Part shown: positions 37,740 to 47,352 of the stretch, piece after piece
Layout: every line of letters starts with the position of its first letter
Position numbering within the stretch: position 1 is the first letter of the stretch
Assembly (NCBI GenBank): GCA_037179385.1
Contig: CM074200.1
Coordinates: 34,537,884 to 34,601,883, forward strand
DNA from: Holothuria scabra
Taxonomy: Eukaryota; Echinodermata; Holothuroidea; Aspidochirotida; Holothuriidae
Length of the DNA stretch: 64,000 nt
Direction of reading: 5' to 3'
Program-made: the position numbers and the translations under genes
The notes under the pieces: generated by a model
Seen by the model: the letters and a program-made list of their open reading frames with translations, nothing else
Told to the model about the DNA's origin: nothing
Database searches by the model: none

Positions 37740-39840
37740 GTAGATGATCCCTATTGTTTTTGGTGGACGTCAAAGGTCACTTGGGGTCACGAGAGGTCAA
37801 AAGGTCAAAATCTTGTAAACACGATATCTCGAGAACGGTACATGTGACTATGCTCATATTTGGTGTGTGGGTTGGTCATATTGAGTAGATGATCCCTATC
37901 GATTTTCTTGGATGTCAAAGGTCATGTGGGTCACGAGAGGTCAATAGGTAAATTCCTTAGAAATTGCTTGTAAACACGGTATCTCAAGAAGGGTAAGTGT
38001 GACTAATCTCATATTTGGTGTGTGCATTGGCCATATTGGAGTAGATGATCCCTATTGTTTTTGGTGTAGATCAAAGGTCATTTGGGGTCACTAGAGGTCA
38101 AAAGGTCAAAACTTCGTAAACACGATATCTCGAGAACGGTACATGTGACTATGCTCATATTTGGTGTGTGGATCGGTCATATTGAGTAGATGATCCCTAT
38201 TGATTTTTGTGGAGGTCAAAGGTCATTTTGGGTCACGAGAGGTCAATAGGTAAATTCCTTAGAAATTGCTTGTAAAACACGGTATCTCAAGAAGGGTAAG
38301 TGTGACTATGCTCATATTTGGTGTGTGCATTGGCCATATTGAGTAGATGATCCCTATTGTTTTTGGTGTAGATCAAAGGTCATTTGGGGTCACGAGAGGT
38401 CGAAAGGTCAAAACTTCGTAAACACGATATCTCGAGAACGGTACATGTGACTATGCTCATATTTAGTGTGTGGGTTGGTCATATTGAGTAGATGATCCCT
38501 ATTGTTTTTGGTGGAGGTCAAAGGTCATTTGGGGTCACGAGAGGTCGAAAGGTCAAAACTTCGTAAACACGATATCTCGAGAACGGTACATGTGACTATG
38601 CTCATATTTAGTGTGTGGGTTGGTCATATTGAGTAGATGATCCCTATTGTTTTTGGTGGAGGTCAAAGGTCATTTGGGGTCACGAGAGGTCGAAAGGTCA
38701 AAACTTCGTAAACACGATATCTCGAGAACGGTACATGTGACTATGCTCATATTTGGTTTGTAGGTTGGTCATATCGAGTAGATGATCCATATTGTTTTTG
38801 GTGGAGGTCAAAGGTCATTTGGGGTCACGAGAGGTCAAAAGGTCAAAACTTCATAAACACGGAATCTCGAGAATGGTACATGTGACTATGCTCATATTTG
38901 GTGTGTGGGTTGGTCATATTAAGTAAATGATCCCTGTCGATTTTCTTGGAGGTCAATGGTCATTTGGGGTCACGAGAGGTCAAAAGCTCAAAACTTTGTA
39001 AACACGGTATCTCGAGAACGGTACATGTGACTATACTCATATTTGGTGTGTGGGTTGTTCATATTGAGTAGATGATCCCTGTTGTTTTTGGTGGAGGTCA
39101 AAGGTCATTTGGTGTCACGAGAGGTCAAAACTTCGTAAACACGATATCTCGAGAGCGGTACATGTGACTATGCTCATATTTGGTGTGTGGGTTGGTCATA
39201 TTGAGTAGATGATCCCTTTTATTTCTGGTGGAGGTCAAAGGTCATTTGGGGTCACGAGAGGTCAAAAGGTCAAAACTTCATAAACACGGTATCTCGAGAA
39301 TGGTACATGTGACAATGCTCATATTTGTTGTGTGGGTTGGTCATATTGAGTAGATAATCCCTATTGATTTTCGTGGAGGTCAAAGGTCATTTGGGGTCAT
39401 GAGAGGTCAATAGGTAAATTTCTTAAAAATTGCTTTTAAACACGGTATCTCAAGAAGAGTAAGTGTGACTAATCTCATATTCGTGTGTGCCTTGGCCATA
39501 ATGAGTAGATGATCCCTACTGTTTTTGGTGGAGATCAAAGGTCATTTGGGGTCACGAGAGGTCAAAAGGTCAAAACTTCGTAAACACGTATATCTTGAGA
39601 ATGGTACATGTGACTATACTCATATTTGGCGAGTGTGTTGGCCATATTGAGTAGATGATCCCTATCGTTTTTGGTGGAGGTCAAAGGTCATTTGGGGTCA
39701 TGAGAGGTCAAAAGGTCAAAACTTCAGAAACATGATATCTCAAGAACGGTACATGTGACTGTGCTCATATTTAGTGTGTGGATTGGTCATATTGAGTAGA
39801 TGATCCCTATTGATTTTCTGAAAGGTCAAAGTTCATTTGG
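37740..39840 (+). repeat. tandem array of ~145-bp units rich in AGGTCA hexamers
   Basis: Fifteen units are marked by TAGATGATCC-type words at 37741, 37886, 38042, 38187, 38344, 38489, 38634, 38779, 38924, 39069, 39206, 39351, 39506, 39652 and 39797. Most steps are 145 bp; three are 155-157 bp and contain an alternative AAATTCCTTAGAAATTGCTT segment. At least eight units hold an exact AGGTCAAAGGTCA. Confidence 0.9.
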
Positions 39841-40934
39841 AGTCAGCATGTTCAAAGCCTGGCAAGCTTTCCTGCACAGTCTTTTCAAGAAATGTCACTT
39901 GTAGGGTCCTGTAACTTGTCCTGTAGATGGCACATCGTGAATACATGGTCCCAGAAGTTTTTGGTGGAGGTCAAATGTCATTTGGGTTCACAACTGGCAA
40001 GGGGGATCTCAATGTAGGAAGATTGGATGCCTTGCATGTGTACTTTGTGGGCACATTATGGAGCCCTGTTAATTGAAAAACATTGCCAAGCAATGTCAGT
40101 GTGAAAAAAGGCCTTACATTTCAGCGGCAAGGAATCACTAAGCCTTTTGGCTTTCTGGTTTATTATTTTGCATGGATATGAAGTGGACAAAGAATTGCAT
40201 CAACTAGGAACAAACATCTTATCACAGTTACTCAAATGCAAGTCCAGAATTTTTGTCAAGAATGAAGAGTTGAAAGAGAAAATTTACAGTGTGGGGGGGG
40301 GGGGGAGGGGGCATGGAGATTTTAAGGTATGAGAAAAAAAAAGCCCCCATATTGAATTGTAAGGAAAAATATTGAATCACACAGTACAGAGTTTAGAATA
40401 AGAACTGCCTAGCAAAAGAATCCTAGGAAAGTACCTCAGTATGCTTCATGTATTCCATCTTTTTAACTCTTATAACATGTGTGGGCTCAGCATTGTTCCT
40501 AACAGGATTAATGGTAAAATGACCATGAGACTATTGAAAAAAGAATGAAACTTGGAAAAAGTAAACTACAGATAATATAAACCCATATCATGATGTCACT
40601 ATATCCTACTGTGAAGTTAAGTTTCTCCCCTGACCTGTCTAACACTATGTTTGAGTATGGGATTTAGTTGAGACATGTAGCAAGGGGAGAGAGGGCTGGG
40701 AGTTCCCCTGGTAAAGATGTCATTGTCTTTATGCATTATCTTAGCCCCTGATATTATTTTCATCTGGGAAGCTAGTCCTTAGCCCCCACCCCTTAGGACT
40801 TTTTGTGTCTACAGGCCTGAATCCAGTGCTGTAGTGCTTGGTTCTTTTTCTCCCTTTTGTTTTCTTTCTTTGTTTCCATCATTGCATATATATTTATCAT
40901 CATTGCAAACATATTTATTCATGTAATTAGTTAT

Positions 40935-41045
40935 TCAGTTAGATGGAGTTTTATGGCCCAGTTTCTAGCAAACTGGTTTAAGTCAAGTGGGCCTCCACCA
41001 TTTTTCCCAGTTGTGGATCACTGGCTTGTTTTTCCATCTCTTTTG
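40935..41045 (-). mobile_element. SINE copy, minus strand
   Basis: Read on the plus strand it begins AGTTAGATGGAGTTTTATGG then CCCAGTTT, the reverse complement of the 3' half of the SINE at 54085-54325. It keeps the TTTTTCCCAGTTGTGGA segment and lacks the tRNA-like head. Confidence 0.55.
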
Positions 41046-41139
41046 CTCATATTCATGTTATAGGCACCATACAGCTCTTTGTTACACCTTATGCAATGCA
41101 CAGAATAATAGAGGTCTATACAATCATTTTTTCGTATTA

Positions 41140-41212
41140 TATATTTCTTACACTATATAACACATTCATGTTGGTGTATCGTTCAACCCCATCTAACTAA
41201 CTAACTATATAT
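41140..41212 (+). repeat. short SINE-like repeat with AACT tail, copy 1
   Basis: AACACATTCATGTTGGTGTA, then TTCAACCCCATCTAACTAAC, matches 57305-57370. The AACT-like tail suggests a SINE end. Confidence 0.5.
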
Positions 41213-41565
41213 TTCTTGGTTCTGAATACTTGACCCTTAAAGCTATAATAGTGAGCACCACCATATTTGCCATTTTGCTTTACACTTTAGGTGCTCTACA
41301 GCCCTAACCCTCTCTCACAGCTTCATTTCATTCTATCAAAGTAGTAAATTTGCATTTGGGATGAATGCACCCCAGCCACCCTCCTACACTCACATCCATT
41401 CCAAAGAACCCTCATTTTCACTCTGTTTTTCTAATTTATACATAGTATGAGTTATAGATCTTTATGGAAGTTCTCTGGAGAATCAAATAAGTATTTAACT
41501 TTTAAATTCATGCATCATGATTTTTTTTTTTTTTTACCATTATCATTTCTTATCTGTTTTTGCAG

Positions 41566-41639
41566 CATGTTATGGCAAGGAGTTTGGTGCTCATGGTGTT
41601 GGATTTGGACAAGGAGCTGGTGCTCTGAAACTCGCATAG
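41566..41639 (+). CDS. CSRP: CRP/CSRP-type LIM protein, alternative terminal exon 3 (tail ending ALKLA)
   Basis: The acceptor is TCTGTTTTTGCAG, after a 15-base T run just upstream. CA-TGT in the shared phase gives Ala-Cys, the last zinc ligand of LIM2. The exon reads CYGKEFGAHGVGFGQGAGAL, then KLA and TAG. The glycine-rich GVGFGQGAGAL is canonical for CRPs. The basic patch is weakened, with KEFGAH where exon 1 has KKFGPT. It lies 35.7 kb from the LIM2 core exon, and I see no LIM2 core exon of its own, so it is read as a third alternative end of the same gene. The other possibility is a partial tandem gene copy. Confidence 0.87.
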
Positions 41640-41960
41640 AAGACATCAGCAAATCAGCTAATGTGTAGATATCCCCACTACCAAGTTAGCCCACAATTGC
41701 TGTTTTGAGTTCAGCTGCAACGGTTTGGTTTTATCATAACTTAATTTTCTTTTTAACCACATGTTTGTAAGGCCAGTTCATTGGATACATTTGTGTTTCA
41801 GTATTGAGGGCGTGCTTTATATCTGTGCTTCTCGTATACCCACAATGGAGTGGTACATCTCAATATAGTGACTGTGATTGCAAGTATGTTGCTACTGTTG
41901 GTGTAAATAAGTACTTATATAATACAGCTCACCACCAGCAGCACCTAGGCTGCATTGATA

Positions 41961-41966
41961 AATAAA
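41961..41966 (+). promoter_or_regulatory. candidate poly(A) signal AATAAA for terminal exon 3
   Basis: AATAAA lies 322 bases after the stop, in a GATAAATAAAATATT context, and is the first such hexamer after this exon. It would mark the far 3' end of the CRP gene. Confidence 0.5.
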
Positions 41967-42206
41967 ATATTGGCAAATAAGCTACCATTACAAGAATGAA
42001 TATATGTAGGTCTGAGTTCAAACTCATAGAGTCTGGTGCTGATGTAAAAATATGAGTTAAACTCACAAGTCAATATGTACAATTGCACACTCTGGTATGA
42101 TGAGCATGTGTACTGTAGTATTTGTACTAGCATAGTTGTATGGTAGACTAGAAGGTTGGAGCACAGGTAGATGTGTGCTAATCACTTAAATCTTTTGTGT
42201 AGTTGA

Positions 42207-42389
42207 CAGTGTTGTAACAAGTCATGACTCGAGTCAATTCCTCTCAAAATGATAGTGACTAGATAGAATTCAGGAGTAATTTCCCCATTGAAAGGGTACA
42301 GTGACTAGTCAATGACTAGACTTGAGTCACTTAAAAGTTTGAAAACTGGTGACTCGAGTCACTAATCTAGTGACTCGATTACAACACTG
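42207..42389 (+). mobile_element. small hAT-like element with CAGTGTTGTA ends
   Basis: It starts CAGTGTTGTAA and ends TTACAACACTG, the same termini as the 5.2-kb element. The flanks are GTAGTTGA and GTAGTTTA, an 8-bp duplication with one change. The interior is made of GACTCGAGTCA and GACTAGTCA palindromic words, again a short-period repeat. Confidence 0.7.
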
Positions 42390-43289
42390 GTAGTTTAGAG
42401 TATATATGTACTCAATAGCACAGTATTGAGGACGTGTGCTGCAATATAATTTGATACTACAACGCATTGTGGTTCAATTTGATGTGTGCAACCCACTGAA
42501 AACCTTTGGTGTAGTTGAGAGTGAACCTGTACTAGTATGAGTACATGTACTCAAGTTAATACTGCAAGTTGTTCAAGTTATTATTAGTTGTTAAGTTATT
42601 ATAAGTATCAATGCAATTCAATGCAAGGGTCATTTATAGTTGAGAGAGACTTCTTTTTGACTCATTACTAATTTGATTTACTCTTTGAAACTATCCTAAT
42701 TCACCACCAGTCTTAATATCTAAAGTTTGACAATGTCAGAAACTTGTCCAAATCCATCTCACATGGTATCGGAGACTTATCTTCATGTAAGCTCAAGTGC
42801 TTAGTAGGGGGTGAGTAAGTAGGATTTAAAGTGTAAAACAATAAAACATCCATCTCAGATTTCCTCCATTTTTTTTTTTGGTCTCCTCCATTTTTTTCTC
42901 TTTTTTTGTGTTTTTTTTGGTCAAAGCCACCTGCACTGAAAGATGGTGTGCATTGCAATACCAATAGAAATAGCAATTGCAATATATCAAGTCCATTATT
43001 ATTCTGCTTCCTATCATTTATTGTTTCTGTCAAATCAAACAAAAAAAATTTTTTCAAATATTTTGTAGAATTGTATGAATGGGATATAAAATTTGGGTAC
43101 ATTTTATACTGAATTTTGCTGAATGCATGCGGTGAAAATGAAGTCTTGACATTTTCCAACCATGGTCAATGAACTCTTTGATATGCAGGTGTACCACCTC
43201 CACCCTCTCAGCATGTCTGACTGTGTACCTGCATACACATCAACTTTTCAATCTCATTTTAGGGACTGGGGTGCCTGATGATGAAAGTG

Positions 43290-43985
43290 TGCCTTTTGTG
43301 TGAATGATGAACCTTTGGACAAGTGGCAGCTCCATTTGCCTTATGTCTCAATCATAAAGAGAAGATGATCCTATCATGAGGCTGCCATTTATGCAAGCTA
43401 CAGCTCCATGTGCCTTATGTGTGAATCATCAAGAAATGATGATTCCATTAGGAAGCTGTCATTCTAAGTGGTGGCCCCATTTGCCTTATGTATAAATCAT
43501 AAAGAGAAGGTGATCCTATCATGAGGCTGCCATTTATGCAAATAATAGCTCCATGTGCCTTATGTTTGAATCATCAGGACATTATGATCCCATTAGGAAG
43601 CTGACTTTTCTAAGTGATGGCCACATGTGCCTTATGCATTAAACATAGAGAGAAGATAATTTATCAGCGGGCTGCAAATTATGCAAATGACAGCTATATG
43701 TGCCCTATGTATTAATCATAAAGAGAAGGTGATCCTATCATGGGGCTGCCATTTGTGCAAGTAACAGCTCCATATGCCTTTTGTGTGAATCATCAAGAAA
43801 TGATGATTTCATTAGGAAGCTGCATTTTCTTAGTAATGGCTACATGTGCCCTATGTGTATTAATCATAAAGAGAAGATGATTCCATCTGGAATCTAGAAT
43901 TTGGACAAATTACATCTTTATGTGCTGTATAATCGAGAGAAAATGTTTTCAACAGGTAGCTGCCATTTGTACAAATGGAGTATTT
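43290..43985 (+). repeat. dimeric tandem array, ~73-bp monomers, ~146-bp dimers
   Basis: TGCCTTATGT-type marks fall at 43337, 43411, 43482, 43556, 43628, 43701, 43775 and 43847. Alternate monomers carry AATCATAAAGAGAAG with CTATCATGAGGCTGCC, or AATCATCAAGAAATGATGA with ATTAGGAAGCTG, so the true repeat is a dimer. It lies 1.65 kb after the last CRP stop codon and is not coding in any frame. Confidence 0.85.
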
Positions 43986-46331
43986 ACAAAGGGTACCATG
44001 ATTTGTTTTTTTAGAAATAACACTAAAAGTTTTTTCCGTGGGTATTGTAAGTCTGGTAACTGCAATGAATCCTTGGTGTGACAGTGGTGCTAGCTTGCTG
44101 TGAAATATTGATAAAACCTGTTAATGTAAAAACTGAAACATCATGTATATGAGAATATCTGTTTGCCTAGAAGACAATATCAATCTGTGGGCCTTGCTTG
44201 TGAAATATGTTGTATATACATAAATTAAGATCATGATCATTTGTATTGTTTATTTAGTGCTGCTTTGTATGTACAACATCAGTCATTGTTTATTGCTTGA
44301 TTACAGCATGCATATTCATATGGCCTTTCTCATTAATCATGGCTGTAAAAACCTGGAATCTTAGTGTCTACTTTATGCACATGTTGTCATCAATTCATAC
44401 TACATTGAGCAAATAACTTACATTTAGTTAAGAACAGCTTGGATTCACATTCTCTTTGCTATAGAGTTATTTGCCATAACCTTATCTCATGTATGCTAAA
44501 TAATTTCATGCATTTGCAAACATACCTTTACCAAAGTTTTAACAGTTCATCAGTCACATGATTAAATATATGATAAGTAATCCATGTATGACATTATGCT
44601 GCATGCATATCAAATTATAAAAAATTATTTTATGGTATCTACTAAATAGTCTTTGATTCTGAAAGTTTTTTAACTTTCCCTCATGTTAAAAGTAAAACCT
44701 TTTTTACTTTTAATGCAGGTACACTACATTTTGTGGTAAAGTGTAATTGCACATGTGCATATAAATATCCTAAATATGAAAAAAAAAAGCATCTCAAAAA
44801 ACTTACAAATCAGTCACCATCCTTTTCTGCCAATTTTATTATTTAATTGACATATCTTGCCATTTGTGCTTTCCCATTGCAGGCTCTAAATCTTTAATCT
44901 GGTGAAATATAATTTGGGCTTCTTCACGGCTGTATGGGACTCTTCCTCCCAGGGGGAAGGGAGTGACATTTTGCCAGACTCACAGATCCCCAACCAAGGG
45001 CATAATGCCTGCTTAGTTTAGACACCAAAGTCTACCAGATTCATCGAGGTTTTGGTCATTTTGGGGTGGGGGGGGGGGGAGGCTACAGAATCCCAAACTT
45101 CCTCCTCCACCCTGTCATTATACAGAAGTAGACGTCTTTGGTATCCTTACTATTGTTGTTATTTTTTGAAGCGTAGCAAAGTGGATGTTTATTTTTGAAT
45201 TCAAAAATGTTTTCTATGTCAAGTGCTAGCAAGTACCGTATGTCTCATACGTTTTCTAAATATAAAACTACACCTGTGAAAAAGAAAGTGTCCAAGTTGC
45301 ATGTTATTTTTCTCCTTGGTACGTTTGTTTCATGAGCATGCTTTCTCCCAGCAATCGAATCTGAAAAGAAAAAATGACTTCAAATAATGCTAAATGTTTG
45401 CACCAGATTGCACCTGAGGGTGTTTAAATATCAAAATAAAAAAATCCAAAAAGGAGGCCCTCTCTGATACCGCTCCTTCCCCCACAGCCCTGCGATCAGG
45501 CCATGCAGACGGCCACAAAAAATAAAAAACCTGCATACGCCACGTGTTTAGTTGGACGTGCCAAGCAGTACTTTACACAGAGTCCACCATGGACTGCGAT
45601 TGGTGAGGAATAAATAATAAAAAAACAAAACTCTTCCGTTTGATTGCTTGCCCACTTAATTCTACTCGTTGACACCTGCACTCGGAACTTTCACAAGTGG
45701 AGGTGGACCTAATCCATCATGACATTTTGTTTATTGTGTCGGTTACAACTTGCCATTAGTTACTGCAAATGTATCATTACAAGTCAACGTAAATGATCTT
45801 TTGGTTAATTGAACCACATTGGCTTGCAAAAATCCACCAAAAGTGGTTACATCTAAAAGAGAATGTGAGGATGGACGGAACTCACGTGGCAACAAAAAGT
45901 TGAGCGGAATATGGCCTATTAAAACAAAATTGTCACGATGAACCTGATTAGTGAAATGTATTAAAACTTCCGTATGAAACGACTTTCTCAGTCAGGATGT
46001 TTGAAAAGAAGGAACGATGTAGCCACTCCATTCAGTTTGATTTATGACGGTGACTTTCGAATTCAGACCTGCTCCACTCCTTTCATCCTCGTCCTTGTTT
46101 GGTGGTCCTGAAGTCGATGAATCGAAATCAAAGAACCGAAGGCAGAAATTTTTTGTCATACCTTGGGATACCTTATATAGGAAACTCAGTGGATGCAGGT
46201 CTAAAGACCTCTATGTCCGCATGTTCTTCACCATCTGTACCATGGACAACCGATGCAGCAAATGCACAGCTATAGGCAGATGAATGACTGCCTTATTAGC
46301 TAATTACTTTACATACAAATCAGCTTTATAG

Positions 46332-46610
46332 TTATACATAATTTCTTGGCCATGTCCATATAGTTGTCTTAATCACTAGCTGCGATGGTCCATCAATATA
46401 AAGGTACGTATTTATAGGTAAGCCAAAACTGACCACCAGCTGACAGATATTGAACTCAACGGTCGAGGGTTTCTGTCGATGGATCATGGTAGAGTTTACG
46501 AGACTCAGAAGAAATTCCCGAACATGTTCTTCTGTTTGTGTTCTCCCATCAATACTCTTTGCTTGCAGTAATTTGCTTGTCGTGTCTTGTGCGATGTCCA
46601 CTATGTCCAA
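46332..46610 (-). CDS. possible exon or gene relic with an extracellular-receptor-like reading frame, unassigned
   Basis: I do not recognise this firmly. The minus-strand frame is open and not low complexity: residues about 1-50 look helical and contain EEHVREFLLSLVNST. They are followed by a beta-rich part, STVEFNICQLVVSFGLPINT, then YLYIDGPSQ and TTIWTWPRN. The run of FGL, ID, Q, TT and WTW resembles the first part of a Cys-loop receptor ligand-binding domain, while the layout could also fit a GAIN-type domain of an adhesion receptor. Neither match is good enough to name. A GTATAA donor follows the Tyr codon near 46336, but the acceptor side lacks a clear pyrimidine tract. No partner exon was found on either side, so chance or a pseudogene is quite possible. 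Confidence 0.25.
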   Translation of the reverse strand: MDIVDIAQDTTSKLLQAKSIDGRTQTEEHVREFLLSLVNSTMIHRQKPSTVEFNICQLVVSFGLPINTYLYIDGPSQLVIKTTIWTWPRNYV

Positions 46611-47186
46611 TATGTCCTTTTGAATATTTTCTTTTTTTGGGGGGGGGGGAGGGGGGAGTTCATTAAAACTGGTGGGAGGTTAGTCGGCATTCCCCCCTTT
46701 TTAAACAGTGGAGTGGTTGTAACTTCCGCAACCTGCCCGACCCTTGTAGTTTCTTCAGCACCCCTTGATCATGAACCTGCTACAGCAGAGATCTATATCA
46801 GACAAATCTAACCGAGGTTCTAGAACAAAGAATAATTTTCTTTTTCAAATTTTGATTGTTCCCTCCATGTGAGCGGGCAATCCCTTTCGACTAAATGCCC
46901 ATTTAACAGAACACATATAGCAAAGTGATGTAGGGATTATTAGGACACGTGACATATTTGAATGAACTTTGAATGAGCATGTGCAATAAGTAATACACTT
47001 TAAATCATGAATATCATGCTAGTAAATGTTGTCTATAATGCAAGACTGACGTATAATTTTCTCTTTTAGAAAACAGATTACAACCAGAACTCGTGCATTG
47101 TCGCTATAAAAAATGTCCGTCATTCTAACCGCGAACTTCTGCATTATGCTATTATAAAACCAGTGAAGCTACATTTGAAAGAACCT

Positions 47187-47352
47187 GTTGAGCATAGGGG
47201 GGTAAGTTTTGCTGAGGGGGCAAGATTAAATTTTGCCCGAAAATGGCACCTTTTGTCGTGTTTTGTCCGAATGGGCCAACTGTTTTGCCCGAATTGGGAG
47301 GCGAGTGCCCCCCCCCCCCCTGCAACCCCGCCTCGAATGCCTATGCTGATGA
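47187..47352 (+). mobile_element. small G/C-tract inverted-repeat element
   Basis: TTGAGCATAGGGGGG at the left is mirrored by CCTATGCTGATGAG at the right, with a C run (47311-47321) and CCCCGCCTCGAATGCC. The ends resemble the right end of the element at 62100-63580. Confidence 0.45.

Larger units (their letters stand above)
37539..40160 (+). mobile_element. Helitron/Helentron-like non-autonomous element with central tandem array
   Basis: It starts GATTCCTTGCCGTAGGCAGG, continuing into CAAGGAATC, and ends GGCAAGGAATCACTAAGCC then TTTTGGCTTTCTGGTT at 40160. The word GATTCCTTGCC at the start is inverted at the end (GGCAAGGAATC), and a hairpin sits just before the 3' terminus. Order of parts: terminal hairpin, TG tract, 15 tandem units, unique tail, 3' hairpin. 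Non-autonomous Helentrons in other animals have this layout (family knowledge). Assignment is by structure only; there is no protein evidence. Confidence 0.5.
25981..41565 (+). other. 3' flank of terminal exon 2 and long intron to terminal exon 3
   Basis: This 15.6-kb stretch contains a piggyBac-type MITE (26778-27070), a TA microsatellite (27555-27590), a hAT-type MITE (27916-28306), a 5.2-kb hAT-like insertion (28978-34150), a large Helitron-like element (37539-40160) and a minus-strand SINE (about 40935-41045). From 34160 to 37530 I see only AT-rich intronic sequence. No other LIM exon is recognised. Confidence 0.6.

Noticed and set aside
11687..37743. His-Thr and Val-Cys repeat proteins at 11687-11872 and 37505-37743
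   Set aside because: Translations of the TG microsatellites.
37740..39840. CRISPR array
   Set aside because: Units are continuous ~145-bp tandem repeats with no unique spacers, in a eukaryotic intron.
42713..43159. 148-codon minus-strand open frame
   Set aside because: Half of it is Lys/Asn/Phe low complexity from T-rich runs, and it overlaps the start of the tandem array region. No domain.
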